A stretch of DNA of 37,761 nt from Myxococcaceae bacterium (GTDB taxonomy: Bacteria > Myxococcota > Myxococcia > Myxococcales > Myxococcaceae): assembly GCA_025459425.1 (NCBI GenBank), contig JALOQF010000022.1, positions 1-37,761 of the forward strand, in the 5' to 3' direction. The notes below the pieces were generated by a model, which did no database searches, was not told where the DNA came from, and saw nothing but the letters and a program-made list of their open reading frames with translations. Positions 16,855-29,188 of this stretch are shown piece after piece. The position numbers and the translations under genes are program-made. Position 1 is the stretch's first letter. Each line of letters opens with the position of its first letter.

Positions 16855-17004
16855 TCAGGCGGCCTTGCGGTCGACGAGCTCCCGAACCGCGACGAGTTGG
16901 CCGTTGACGATGGTGACGAGCGGGCGAGAGACGAGGCGGGTGACGGGCATCACCGAGACCGGCCGGTCCGTCTTGCGGGGCGGGGCGTGGGTGGGGTCGG
17001 TCAT
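16855..17004 (-). CDS. 49-residue basic peptide of unknown function
   Basis: ATG 17004 is preceded by AAGGGA at a spacing of about seven bases, and the frame ends at TGA 16855. The peptide begins MTDPTHAPPRKTDRPVSVMP and ends LVTIVNGQLVAVRELVDRKAA (broken here for length). It has a polar basic N-terminal half and a beta-prone Val/Leu-rich second half. There is no signal peptide and only the start Met region resembles nothing known. The interrupted membrane protein follows 21 bases downstream on the same strand and in the same frame. The good ribosome site and protein-like C-terminus favour a real small gene. Function not known. Confidence 0.5.
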   Translation of the reverse strand: MTDPTHAPPRKTDRPVSVMPVTRLVSRPLVTIVNGQLVAVRELVDRKAA

Positions 17005-17375
17005 GGAGAATCCCTTCAGCAACGTCGAGGCCACCGGCTCGAAACCGGGCAGCGTCAAAAGGTTGCGCGTACTTGCGCGTGTCGATGTCTCCGATTCGAG
17101 GACAGGCGGACGAGAATGCACCGCACCATGACGCCCGTTTGCGACGTGCGATTCACACCGCGGCGCGGCCGGCCTGACACGGCCGCCCTGAACCAATCCG
17201 CCCAAGTCCCCCAACCCCCCAAGGTCCCGCCGTCCGGCGGCACATATGGTCACACCACGTAGTGTCACGCTTGCTCACGTCTTCTCGCACATGCTAGTCC
17301 GCGCGGTTCCGAGGCCGATTTACCGGCTCCGGAGCGATTCGCACTTCCGCGGACTTCTGTGGGTGAGGGGACGAC
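17005..17375. other. Divergent intergenic region upstream of smc
   Basis: This is 371 bases between the minus-strand peptide gene and smc, so it should hold promoters for both. A GC-rich inverted repeat lies at 17228-17241 (CCGCCG, TC, CGGCGG), and a near-palindrome at 17252-17265. A C-rich run with several ccccc tracts precedes them. AGGGG at 17366-17370 is the likely smc ribosome site. No protein was recognised. Confidence 0.5.
17252..17265. promoter_or_regulatory. Near-palindromic operator-like site upstream of smc
   Basis: ACACCACGTAGTGT is an inverted repeat with one mismatched pair (12 of 14 positions symmetric) centred on ACGT, 111 bases upstream of the smc start. The symmetry suggests a dimeric regulator site, but no second copy was found and no regulator is assigned. 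Confidence 0.3.
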
Positions 17376-20963
<3,588 letters not shown>

Positions 20964-21043
20964 AGGCCCGGCGTTTTCCGCGGGTGAAGTCGGAGGCTGG
21001 GTACGGTACAGGCGCGGCCTCTCGTTCGTCCGAGGAGGCCGTC

Positions 21044-23152
21044 ATGCGTCTGCGCAGTCTCTCACTCGTCCTTGCCCTCGCGGGCTGTGCCACCCAGGAG
21101 CAGGCCCAGAAGGCGCCCGTCGCGTCGCCCCCTCCGGCCGAGAAGGCCCCGGCCGCTCCGCCGAAGTTCACCGTCGATCTCTCGAAGCCCATGCCGGCCG
21201 GCCTCGACGAGAAGGCCATGGACGTGAAGGCCGACCCCTGCGCGGACTTCTACCAGTTCGCCTGCGGCGGCTGGATGGCGACCACCGAGATCCCCGCCGA
21301 CCGGCCCCTGTACTCGCGCGGCTTCGTGTCGATCCAGGATCGCAACGAGCAGCTGCTCAAGACGATCCTCGATGAGGCCGCCGCCAGCACGCTGCCCGCG
21401 GGCACGCCCTTCGCGAAGCAGCTCGGTGACTACTACGCCACCTGCGTCGACGAGCCCGGCCTCGAGAAGGCCCTGCCCGAGGTGAAGAAGTTCGTCGACC
21501 AGGTCGCGAAGGTGAAGGACGCCCGCTCGCTCGCCGCCAGCGTCGGCACGCTCCACGCGGCCGGCTACCGCGCGTTCTTCGAGGTGGGCGCGATTCAGGA
21601 CCTCAAGAATTCGTCCGAGGTGATCGCCATGCTCGACCAGTCGGGCCTGGGCCTCCCCGATCGCGACTACTACGTCGACGCCGACAAGCAGTCGGTGCGT
21701 GAGCTCTACAAGTCGCACGTCGAGGCGATGTTCGGGCTCCTCGGCATCGAGGCGAAGCTCGCCCAGCGCAAGGCCGACGAGGTGATGGCGCTCGAGACCC
21801 GGCTCGCGAAGGTGTCGCAGACGAAGGTCGAGCGGCGAGATCCGAACAAGCTGTACAACCGCGTCGACCGCAAGGGCCTCGTCGAGAAGGCGAAGGACTT
21901 TCCGTGGGACGTGTACTTCACCGCGCTCGGCGCGAAGGACCTCTCGGCCATCAACGTCAACTCGGTGCCGTACTTCGTCGAGCTCGCCGCCATCGCGAAG
22001 GACACGAAGCCCGAACAGCTGAACACCTACCTCACGTGGGTGGTGCTGCGCGCCTCGACGCCGGCGCTGCCGAAGGCCTTCCAGGACGAAGCCTTCGCGT
22101 TCTCGTCGAAGGCCCTCACGGGCGCGAAGGCCGACCGGGCCCGGTGGAAGAAGTGCGTGGCCTTTGCCGATGGCGATCTCGGTGAGGCGCTCGGCCGTGA
22201 GTTCGTGCGCCGCGCCTTCGGCGAAGACGGCAAGGCCCGCACCAACGCGATGGTCGAGGCGCTCCAGCGCTCGTTCGAGAAGAACCTCGGCCAGCTCGCC
22301 TGGTTCGACGAGCCCACGAAGAAGGCGGCCCTCGAGAAGGTCGGCCGCATGGTGGGCAACAACAAGATCGGCTACCCCACCGTGTGGCGCGACTACGGCA
22401 GCCTCGCGACCTCGCGCGCGTCGTTCTTCGCCAACTCGCTCGCCGCGAACCGCTTCGAGGTGAAGCGCCAGCTCGCCAAGGTGGGCAAGCCCGTCGACCG
22501 CACCGAGTGGCTCATGTCGGCCTCGACGGTGAACGCCTATTACGACCCCCAGAAGAACGAGATCGTCTTCCCCGCCGGCATTCTGCAGCCGCCGTTCTTC
22601 AACCGCGACGCCACCGACGCGGTGAACTTCGGCTCGATGGGCATGGTGGTGGGCCACGAGATCACCCACGGCTTCGACGACGAGGGCCGGCAGTTCGACG
22701 TCGACGGCAACGTGAAGGACTGGTGGTCGCCGGCGGTGGGCAAGGCCTTCGTCGAGAAGGCAGAGTGCGTGAAGAAGCAGTACGACGCCTACGTGGCCAT
22801 CGACGAAATCAAGGTGAAGGGCGACCTGACGCTGGGTGAGAACATCGCCGACCTCGGCGGGCTGAAGCTGGCGCACGCGGCGATGGCCGACTGGTACACG
22901 AAGAAGCCCGAGGCCGACGTCGGGAGCCGCTTCACCCGCAGCCAGCAGTTCTTCCTGGGTTTCGCACAGTCGTGGTGCACCAAGATGCGGCCCGAGATGG
23001 CGAAGCTCCGGGCCGCGACCGACCCGCACGCGCCGCCCTTCCTGCGCGTGAAGGGCCCGCTCGGGAACCTCGACGCGTTTCAGCAGGCCTTCATGTGTCC
23101 TTCGAGCGCTCCGATGATCCGCAACGGGGCCGAGCGCTGCGTGGTCTGGTGA
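21044..23152 (+). CDS. M13-family (neprilysin/PepO-like) zinc metallopeptidase lipoprotein
   Basis: ATG 21044 follows GAGGAGG by five bases and starts a lipoprotein signal, MRLRSLSLVLALAGC, so an earlier in-frame ATG at 20984 is rejected. The product is 702 residues, a full M13 peptidase with a Pro/Ala linker after the lipid anchor. Zinc site: HEITH at 538-542 with Glu539 as the base, and ENIADLGG giving Glu599 as third ligand and Asp603. The N-terminal DPCADFYQFACGGW and the substrate-binding NAYYDPQKNEI motif are present, and the C-terminus ends CVVW, the conserved CxxW of the family. M13 enzymes cut oligopeptides; here it would be envelope-attached, degrading peptides in the periplasm or outside the cell. 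Confidence 0.95.
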   Translation: MRLRSLSLVLALAGCATQEQAQKAPVASPPPAEKAPAAPPKFTVDLSKPMPAGLDEKAMDVKADPCADFYQFACGGWMATTEIPADRPLYSRGFVSIQDRNEQLLKTILDEAAASTLPAGTPFAKQLGDYYATCVDEPGLEKALPEVKKFVDQVAKVKDARSLAASVGTLHAAGYRAFFEVGAIQDLKNSSEVIAMLDQSGLGLPDRDYYVDADKQSVRELYKSHVEAMFGLLGIEAKLAQRKADEVMALETRLAKVSQTKVERRDPNKLYNRVDRKGLVEKAKDFPWDVYFTALGAKDLSAINVNSVPYFVELAAIAKDTKPEQLNTYLTWVVLRASTPALPKAFQDEAFAFSSKALTGAKADRARWKKCVAFADGDLGEALGREFVRRAFGEDGKARTNAMVEALQRSFEKNLGQLAWFDEPTKKAALEKVGRMVGNNKIGYPTVWRDYGSLATSRASFFANSLAANRFEVKRQLAKVGKPVDRTEWLMSASTVNAYYDPQKNEIVFPAGILQPPFFNRDATDAVNFGSMGMVVGHEITHGFDDEGRQFDVDGNVKDWWSPAVGKAFVEKAECVKKQYDAYVAIDEIKVKGDLTLGENIADLGGLKLAHAAMADWYTKKPEADVGSRFTRSQQFFLGFAQSWCTKMRPEMAKLRAATDPHAPPFLRVKGPLGNLDAFQQAFMCPSSAPMIRNGAERCVVW

Positions 23153-23569
23153 AGTCAACCTAAACCGCAGCCCGAGAATGGCGTGGGCTCGGCCACACGG
23201 GTCGGCGCGTCGTCGGGTGAGCCTGGCCAGGGTCGGCGATGGGCCCGGGCCGTCGCGTTCCAGCGATGACTGGATTGCTCTGTGAGGAGCTCGAAGAGCA
23301 CGTCGTCCGCGGCGCTGAGCCGCTGGCCGGCCGGGACGTGAGTGGGAGTGCCGGCGAAGGCGAGCGATGGGTGGGGGTGACCGCGAGGGAGCGTCCTCTT
23401 CGGGGGCGCTGCGGCGGCCCTGCGCGCAGGGGGTCGTCGAAGCAGGTCTGCTCTGCGCGGGACGTCCAGGGCGTGCCGGTCCTCCTGAAGGCCATCAGCC
23501 CAGCGTGTCGCTCGGGTGGCGCGCGTTGGGCCTCGCGGCTACCCCTCGGGCAGACTTGGAGGTCCTCCG
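23153..23569. other. Intergenic region upstream of cydA, no gene supported
   Basis: This is 417 bases between the M13 peptidase and cydA. Open frames on both strands have low-complexity Arg/Pro/Ser products and are not accepted. The only element called is GGAGG at about 23559-23563, inside the small palindrome GGAGGTCCTCC, seven to eight bases before the cydA ATG. It could partly hide the ribosome site in a hairpin. A promoter for cydAB must lie here but was not identified. Confidence 0.4.
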
Positions 23570-24898
23570 ATGGATACGGCAGCGCTGGCGCGCGCACAGA
23601 TGGGGTTGTCGCTCGCGTTCCACATCGTGTTCGCGGCGTTCGGGGTTGGCCTGCCGCTGTTGCTCGTCATCGCTGACACCTTCGCGGCCCGCACCGGAGA
23701 CGAGCGCTATCGCCTGTTGTCTCGCCGCATGGCGAAGGGCACGGCGATTCTGTTCGCGGTTGGCGCCGTGTCGGGCACCGTCCTCTCTCTGGAGCTTGGC
23801 CTCCTCTGGCCCGAATTCATGCGCCGCTTCGGCGAGGTGGTGGGCCCGCTGTTCGCGCTCGAGGGCGTGGCGTTCTTCCTCGAGGCCATCTTCCTGGGCG
23901 TGGTGCTGTACGGGCGCGATCGGGTCTCTCCCACCGCGTACCGGCTGTCGGGCGTCGTGGTGGCGCTGTCGGGCGCGGCCTCGGCGGCCTTCGTGACGGT
24001 GGTGAACGCCTTCATGAACCTCCCGGTCGAGGTGCAGTGGACGCAGGGCCGCGCCTTCCTCGACGAGCCCTGGCGCGTCTTCCTCGCGCCGTCCGCGCTG
24101 ACCCAGATCGTCCACGTATTGCTCTCCTGCTACGCCGTGACGGGCTTCGTGATGGCGGCGGTGCACGCGACGCTGCTGCTGCGCGGGCGCGAGCCTTCGT
24201 TCCACCGTGCCGCGCTGAACGTGGCGCTCCCGGTCGGCATCGTGAGCGCGCTGGTGCTCCCGCTCTCGGGCGACCTGTCGGCGAAGCAGGTGACGAAGCA
24301 CCAGCCGTGGAAGCTCGCCGCGATGGAGGCCCACTTCGAGACGAGGGCCTGCGCGCCGCTGCTCATCGGCGGGCTCCCGGACGAGGCGACCGGCACGGTG
24401 CGGTTCGGCCTCGAGGTGCCGTGTGGCCTGTCGGTGCTCGGCAAGATGGATCCGAACGCCGTCATCACCGGGCTCGACCAGATTCCACCGGCCGAGCGGC
24501 CTCCGGTCACGCGCACGCACCTCAGCTTCCAGGTGATGGTTGGCGCGGGCGGCTTCCTGGCGTTGCTGTCGGTGTTCGCGCTCGGGTGGCGCTGGCGCAA
24601 GGGGGCCTGGCCCGAGCACCGCGCCTTCTGGTGGAGCCTGGTCGCCGCTGGCGTCGCCGCGCCGGTGGCCATGGAGGCGGGCTGGCTCGTTACCGAGTTC
24701 GGGCGGCAGCCCTACGTGGTGCGCGGGCTGCTGCTGACCGCCGAGGCCGCCACGAAGGTCGACGGGCTGATGCCCCGGCTGCTCGTGTTCAGCGGGGTGT
24801 ACGTCTTCCTCGCGGCGACGGTGGTGAGCCTGTTGCTCGGGCTGTTCCGCGAGCCGGAGCCAACCCTCCCGCCGCTCCCGGTGCCCGATGCCGCTTGA
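23570..24898 (+). CDS. cydA: Cytochrome bd-type quinol oxidase subunit I, short-Q-loop (CIO-type)
   Basis: Subunit I of the bd terminal oxidase, which oxidises quinol and reduces oxygen at heme b595/d without pumping protons. ATG 23570 follows GGAGG. The product is 442 residues with about nine membrane helices. Heme ligand candidates are His18 (LAFHIVF), His182 (QIVHVLLSCY) and Met in SFQVMVGAGG. The proton-path glutamates are Glu98 and Glu105 (LFALEGVAFFLEAIFLG). HQPWKLAAMEAHFE and FGRQPYVV are conserved signatures. The periplasmic Q-loop is short and the protein is ~80 residues shorter than the E. coli CydA, as in cyanide-insensitive oxidases. The stop overlaps the cydB start by 11 bases, so the two are one operon. 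Confidence 0.93.
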   Translation: MDTAALARAQMGLSLAFHIVFAAFGVGLPLLLVIADTFAARTGDERYRLLSRRMAKGTAILFAVGAVSGTVLSLELGLLWPEFMRRFGEVVGPLFALEGVAFFLEAIFLGVVLYGRDRVSPTAYRLSGVVVALSGAASAAFVTVVNAFMNLPVEVQWTQGRAFLDEPWRVFLAPSALTQIVHVLLSCYAVTGFVMAAVHATLLLRGREPSFHRAALNVALPVGIVSALVLPLSGDLSAKQVTKHQPWKLAAMEAHFETRACAPLLIGGLPDEATGTVRFGLEVPCGLSVLGKMDPNAVITGLDQIPPAERPPVTRTHLSFQVMVGAGGFLALLSVFALGWRWRKGAWPEHRAFWWSLVAAGVAAPVAMEAGWLVTEFGRQPYVVRGLLLTAEAATKVDGLMPRLLVFSGVYVFLAATVVSLLLGLFREPEPTLPPLPVPDAA

Positions 24899-25844
24899 GC
24901 ACGTGCTCGCGGCGGTGATGGTGGGCGGGCTGGTGCTCTACCTGCTCGGTGGGGGCGCCGACTTCGGTGGCGGCGTGTGGGATCTGCTGGCCTCGGGCCC
25001 GCGCAAGGGCGCCCAGCGCGCGCTCATCGAGAAGGCCATCGGCCCCATCTGGGAAGCGAACCACGTCTGGTTCATCTTCGTCTTCGTGCTGCTCTTCAGC
25101 GCCTTTCCGCCAGCGTTCGCGACGCTGACGACGGCGCTCTTCACGCCGCTGACGCTCTACGCGCTGGGCCTGGTGATGCGCGGCGCCGCGTTCACCTTCC
25201 GTCACTACGACGCGGACGTGCGGCGGCGGCGGCGCTTCGGAGCGATGTTCTCGGCCGCGAGCGTGGGCTGTCCGTTCCTCCTCGGCGCCATGGGCGCGGC
25301 GCTGGTGCGGGAGCAGCCGCTGTCGCTGGCCATCGATGTCTTCGTCGTCGCGGCGGGGCTCTTCACGCTGGCCCTCGTCGCGGCGCTCGCGGCCACCTAT
25401 CTCACGGTCGAGGCAGCCGACGAGGCGCTCCGTGAGGACTTTCGTCGGCGCGCGTTGGGCAGCCTGGCGGTCGCCGGTCTTGCCTCGTGGGTCGCGCTCG
25501 GCACGGCAGGTTCCGTCGCGCCGCACCTGATCGCGAGGGTGGGGCAGGGCGGCCCCGCGGTCTTCGGCACGCTCTTCGGAGCGCTCGCGCTGGCGCTCGT
25601 CGCCACCCGTCGCTTCCGCCTCGCCCGGCTCGTCGTCGGAGCCCTCGCAGGCACGGTGGTCATCGGGTGGGCACTCGCGAAGGGTGAGACGCTGGTGTGG
25701 GGCGAGCACACGCTCGGCTCGAGTCACGCGCAGCCGTCGACCATGGTCTTCCTGCTCGCCGCGACGGTGATCGCCGCCGTGCTCGTCGGCCCGAGCCTCG
25801 TGTTCTTGTTCACCGTCTTCGCGCGGCCTGCACGGAGGGCCTGA
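24888..25844 (+). CDS. cydB: Cytochrome bd-type quinol oxidase subunit II
   Basis: ATG 24888 lies inside the end of cydA (11-base overlap), which implies translational coupling. The product is 318 residues with about eight membrane helices. It carries the subunit II signatures GGADFGGGVWDLL and IWEANHVWFIF near the N-terminus, and the FPPAFATLTTALFTPLTL helix. Subunit II stabilises the complex and the heme pair of subunit I. No CydX-like short ORF was seen directly after the stop. Some myxobacterial and CIO-type operons also lack cydCD next to cydAB, as here. Confidence 0.93.
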   Translation: MPLEHVLAAVMVGGLVLYLLGGGADFGGGVWDLLASGPRKGAQRALIEKAIGPIWEANHVWFIFVFVLLFSAFPPAFATLTTALFTPLTLYALGLVMRGAAFTFRHYDADVRRRRRFGAMFSAASVGCPFLLGAMGAALVREQPLSLAIDVFVVAAGLFTLALVAALAATYLTVEAADEALREDFRRRALGSLAVAGLASWVALGTAGSVAPHLIARVGQGGPAVFGTLFGALALALVATRRFRLARLVVGALAGTVVIGWALAKGETLVWGEHTLGSSHAQPSTMVFLLAATVIAAVLVGPSLVFLFTVFARPARRA

Positions 25845-25852
25845 CGAGGCCA

Positions 25853-26115
25853 CGGTCACCTCGAGGTTCCGGTGCTGCCTGAGAAGGCCGTGCGCCCGGG
25901 GCCACGCGGCGAGCACGGAGGGGCCGACGAAATGACGGTCACCTCGAGCTGACGGTCAAGGCCATGCATCCGGGTCCACGCGGCGCGCACGAAGGCACCA
26001 ACGAAGTGACGGTCCTGCCGGGAAAGGCGTGCACCCAGGTCCGCGCGGCGCGCACGAACGGACCAACGAAGTGAGGGTCACCTCGAGCTGACGGTCCTGA
26101 CGGGGAAGGCCACAC
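25853..26115. repeat. Degenerate tandem repeat, about 3.5 copies of a 65-83 base unit
   Basis: The gene-free stretch 25845-26330 holds imperfect tandem units. The element cggtcacctcgag occurs at 25853 and 25936, and a close copy at 26075. The longer element ggtcacctcgagctgacgg occurs exactly at 25937 and 26076. ccacgcggcg is at 25902 and 25976, and its variant ccgcgcggcg at 26041. ccaacgaagtga is at 25998 and 26063, with a variant at 25924. The spacings are 74 and 65 bases between successive units. No stable open reading frame follows the repeats and no CRISPR-like fixed spacing is seen. The rest of the interval to 26330 shows nothing recognisable. Confidence 0.8.
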
Positions 26116-26330
26116 CCACGTCTGCGCATTCCACGCATGGTGGTCGCACGGCGGGCCAGCCGCCTCGACGAGGACTCGTTTCCTTTCCAGGCGACGCGGG
26201 CCGCACGCGGAGGCGATCTCCCGGCCGCACGGCCAGCGCACCAGACACCGCTGCCCCTGCGCGTCGCCCCGCTGGTGAGAGGCCAGCACCGGAGCCACTG
26301 GCGTTCGCGCCTCGCTCCTTCGCATCTGCG

Positions 26331-26912
26331 ATGATGAGGGGAATGTCGCCTGTCCTGGTCTCCATCGCCGTTGCCGTCGTGCTGCTCCTGCTCCTGGTTG
26401 GCGGCCTCTTCCTCCTGGTCAGACGCGTGTTCGTGACGGTGCCTTCGGGCTTTGCGCTCGTCGTGCACACGCCTTCGGGCGTCCCTCGCGTCAGCTTCAC
26501 GGGCGCCGTCGTGCTGCCGGGGGTCCACCGCACGGAGTTGCTCGATCTCCGGGAACGGACGACGCGTATCGACCGGAGCCCGGCGAACACGCTCGTCACG
26601 AAAGAAGGCGCGTCGCTGTGCCTGACGGCCACCTTCACGTTCCAGGTGAGCCGCAGCCCTGACGCGATCGCGAAGGTGCTCCAGCGTCTGGGCGCAGCCC
26701 GCGCGAACGACGACGCGGCCCTCGATCAACACGTTCGGCCCAGGCTCGAACAGGCCCTCGAAGTCTCCGCCAACGCCACGACGGCCGAGGCGCTGTTCGC
26801 CGATCGAACCGCCTTCAGAGACGACGTGCTGCTCGCGGTTGGCGCCCACCTCGACGAGGGCTTCGAGGTCACCGATCTGGTGCTGACCGACCTCCGTCGC
26901 GCCGATGGCTGA
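26331..26912 (+). CDS. Short SPFH/Band 7 (flotillin-N-like) membrane protein
   Basis: The start ATG 26331 has no clear Shine-Dalgarno. Further in-frame ATGs at 26334 and 26343 are alternatives. The product is 193 residues. A hydrophobic segment (about 8-29, VSIAVAVVLLLLLVGGLFLLV) is followed by an SPFH-like domain: VPSGFALVVHTPSGVPRVSFTG, LPGVHRTELLDL, and NTLVTKEGASLCLTATFTFQV (each string shown in part). This matches the N-terminal half of flotillins, where the segment after VPxGxALV binds membranes. The long coiled-coil C-terminus of flotillin is missing; the protein ends after a helical stretch. It may be a membrane-scaffold protein. The assignment rests on short motifs. Confidence 0.6.
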   Translation: MMRGMSPVLVSIAVAVVLLLLLVGGLFLLVRRVFVTVPSGFALVVHTPSGVPRVSFTGAVVLPGVHRTELLDLRERTTRIDRSPANTLVTKEGASLCLTATFTFQVSRSPDAIAKVLQRLGAARANDDAALDQHVRPRLEQALEVSANATTAEALFADRTAFRDDVLLAVGAHLDEGFEVTDLVLTDLRRADG

Positions 26913-26956
26913 GCGTGGTCCGGGAAGCGCGCAAGAACCGGTCTGAAAACGATGAG

Positions 26957-26972
26957 TTTGGTCGCCGATCAC
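26957..26972. promoter_or_regulatory. Operator-like site, imperfect copy
   Basis: TTTGGTCGCCGATCAC resembles the better inverted repeat at 27000-27013: the left half TTTGGTC is identical, and the right half GATCA differs by one base from GACCA. It lies about 60 bases upstream of the TetR gene. Two related sites in one intergenic region are typical of TetR autoregulation. Confidence 0.4.
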
Positions 26973-26999
26973 GGGAAACGCCCGACGGGGCCTTGATTT

Positions 27000-27013
27000 T
27001 GGTCACGCGACCA
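27000..27013. promoter_or_regulatory. Inverted repeat, likely TetR operator
   Basis: TGGTC-ACGC-GACCA is a perfect inverted repeat (five-base arms, four-base centre) ending 16 bases before the start of the TetR gene. Its position would let the bound regulator block its own operon. Confidence 0.5.
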
Positions 27014-27029
27014 TGATTCCTTTGGGCGT

Positions 27030-27740
27030 ATGGCCAAGACCGATCTCCGAGCCCCGATGCCGGTTGTCCAGACGCCCACCCCGCAGCCCGCCTCGCCGCA
27101 GGAGGATGCCGACGAGCGCATTCTCAAGGCCGCTGGCCGGCTGTTCCGCGAGAAGGGCTTCGCGGCCACCACCGTGAGAGAGATCGCCGCCGCGGCGAAC
27201 ATGCTGCCGGGCAGTCTGCACTACCGCTACGCGAGCAAGGACGACGTGCTGCTGGCGCTGATGAACCGGGCGGTGCGCCGCGCGATGCAGGCGGTGCGGT
27301 TCGCCATCGGCGAGGTGAAGGACCCCGTCGAGAAGATTCGCCTCGGCCTGCGCGCGCACCTCGAGCTGCTCTGCAACGGCGACGACTCGCTCTACGTGTT
27401 GCTGTTCGACTGGCGCTCCCTGCCGGCTGGCGCGCGTGAGGGGGTCGAGCGCGAGCGCGCCAAGTACGAGGCCTTCTGGGACGGCCTGCTCTACGAGGCG
27501 CACGGCAGCGGCAAGGCGCGACCGATTCTCGACATCGAGCTGGTGCGTCACTTCGGCTTTGGCGCCATCAACTGGGTGGCGACCTGGTACCGGCCCGGCG
27601 GCGACCGCACGCCCGGGCAGATCGCCGACGCGATGTTCGCCTACCTGGCGTACGGGTTGATTCACGAGCCGTCGCGGCCCGCCGATCTCGACACCCACTT
27701 CGCCGCCATCATGGCGGCCTCGTTCAAGAGCCGGAGCTGA
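27030..27740 (+). CDS. TetR/AcrR-family transcriptional regulator
   Basis: ATG 27030 begins a 236-residue protein with a Pro-rich lead (about 1-25) before the DNA-binding domain. The helix-turn-helix spans ~27-75: DERILKAAGRLFREKGFAAT, TVREIAAAANMLPGSLHYRYASKDDVLLAL (shown in two parts). The C-terminal helices (about 80-230) form the ligand-binding and dimer region, containing DSLYVLLFDWRSLPAGAR and FGAINWVATWYRPGG. That pattern resembles regulators of lipid or acyl-CoA metabolism, but the ligand is not known. Inverted repeats upstream suggest autoregulation. The next gene starts five bases after the stop, so the regulator is the first gene of an operon with the diiron protein. Confidence 0.9.
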   Translation: MAKTDLRAPMPVVQTPTPQPASPQEDADERILKAAGRLFREKGFAATTVREIAAAANMLPGSLHYRYASKDDVLLALMNRAVRRAMQAVRFAIGEVKDPVEKIRLGLRAHLELLCNGDDSLYVLLFDWRSLPAGAREGVERERAKYEAFWDGLLYEAHGSGKARPILDIELVRHFGFGAINWVATWYRPGGDRTPGQIADAMFAYLAYGLIHEPSRPADLDTHFAAIMAASFKSRS

Positions 27741-27745
27741 CGCCC

Positions 27746-28894
<1,149 letters not shown>

Positions 28895-28927
28895 GGCGGC
28901 GCGCAATCGGAAGGGGCTTCTGGCGTC

Positions 28928-29188
28928 ATGGGCGGCATGGGTCTGTGCGCAATGGTGGTCCTGGGTGGTGTGGCGGGCTGGCTCGCGAGCATCGTCGCGG
29001 GCACGAACGCCCGCATGGGGCTCGTCGCCAACGTGCTGGTGGGCGTCCTCGGGTCGACCGTCGGCGGCTTCGTCTTCAGGTTCTTCGGTGGCGCGGGCGT
29101 GACCGGCTTCAACGTGTACAGCCTGCTCGTCTCGGTCGTCGGCGCCTGTCTGGTGCTGCTGGTCGCGAAGAAGCTGTTCCGGTTCTGA
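28928..29188 (+). CDS. GlsB/YeaQ/YmgE-family small membrane protein
   Basis: The start ATG 28928 (or 28937) follows a GGAAGGGG tract by about ten bases. The product is 86 residues with three hydrophobic segments. The family pattern is clear: VVLGGVAGWLASIVAG, then NVLVGVLGSTVGGFVFRFFG and VVGACLVLLVAKKLFRF. The family was once labelled transglycosylase-associated, but its members are stress-linked inner-membrane proteins of uncertain function. It lies 33 bases after the diiron gene, on the same strand, and is probably the third gene of that operon. Confidence 0.85.
   Translation: MGGMGLCAMVVLGGVAGWLASIVAGTNARMGLVANVLVGVLGSTVGGFVFRFFGGAGVTGFNVYSLLVSVVGACLVLLVAKKLFRF

Noticed and set aside
21062-23158. 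Long minus-strand frame of ~698 codons across the M13 peptidase
   Set aside because: It is antisense to a gene with full catalytic motifs and has low-complexity Arg/Leu/Val translation.
23239-23676. Plus-strand frame upstream of and overlapping cydA
   Set aside because: It overlaps the cydA start in another frame, has no Shine-Dalgarno of note and gives low-complexity sequence.
25853-26115. CRISPR array
   Set aside because: Repeat units vary in length and sequence, no constant 25-40 base repeat alternates with unique spacers, and no cas gene is near.
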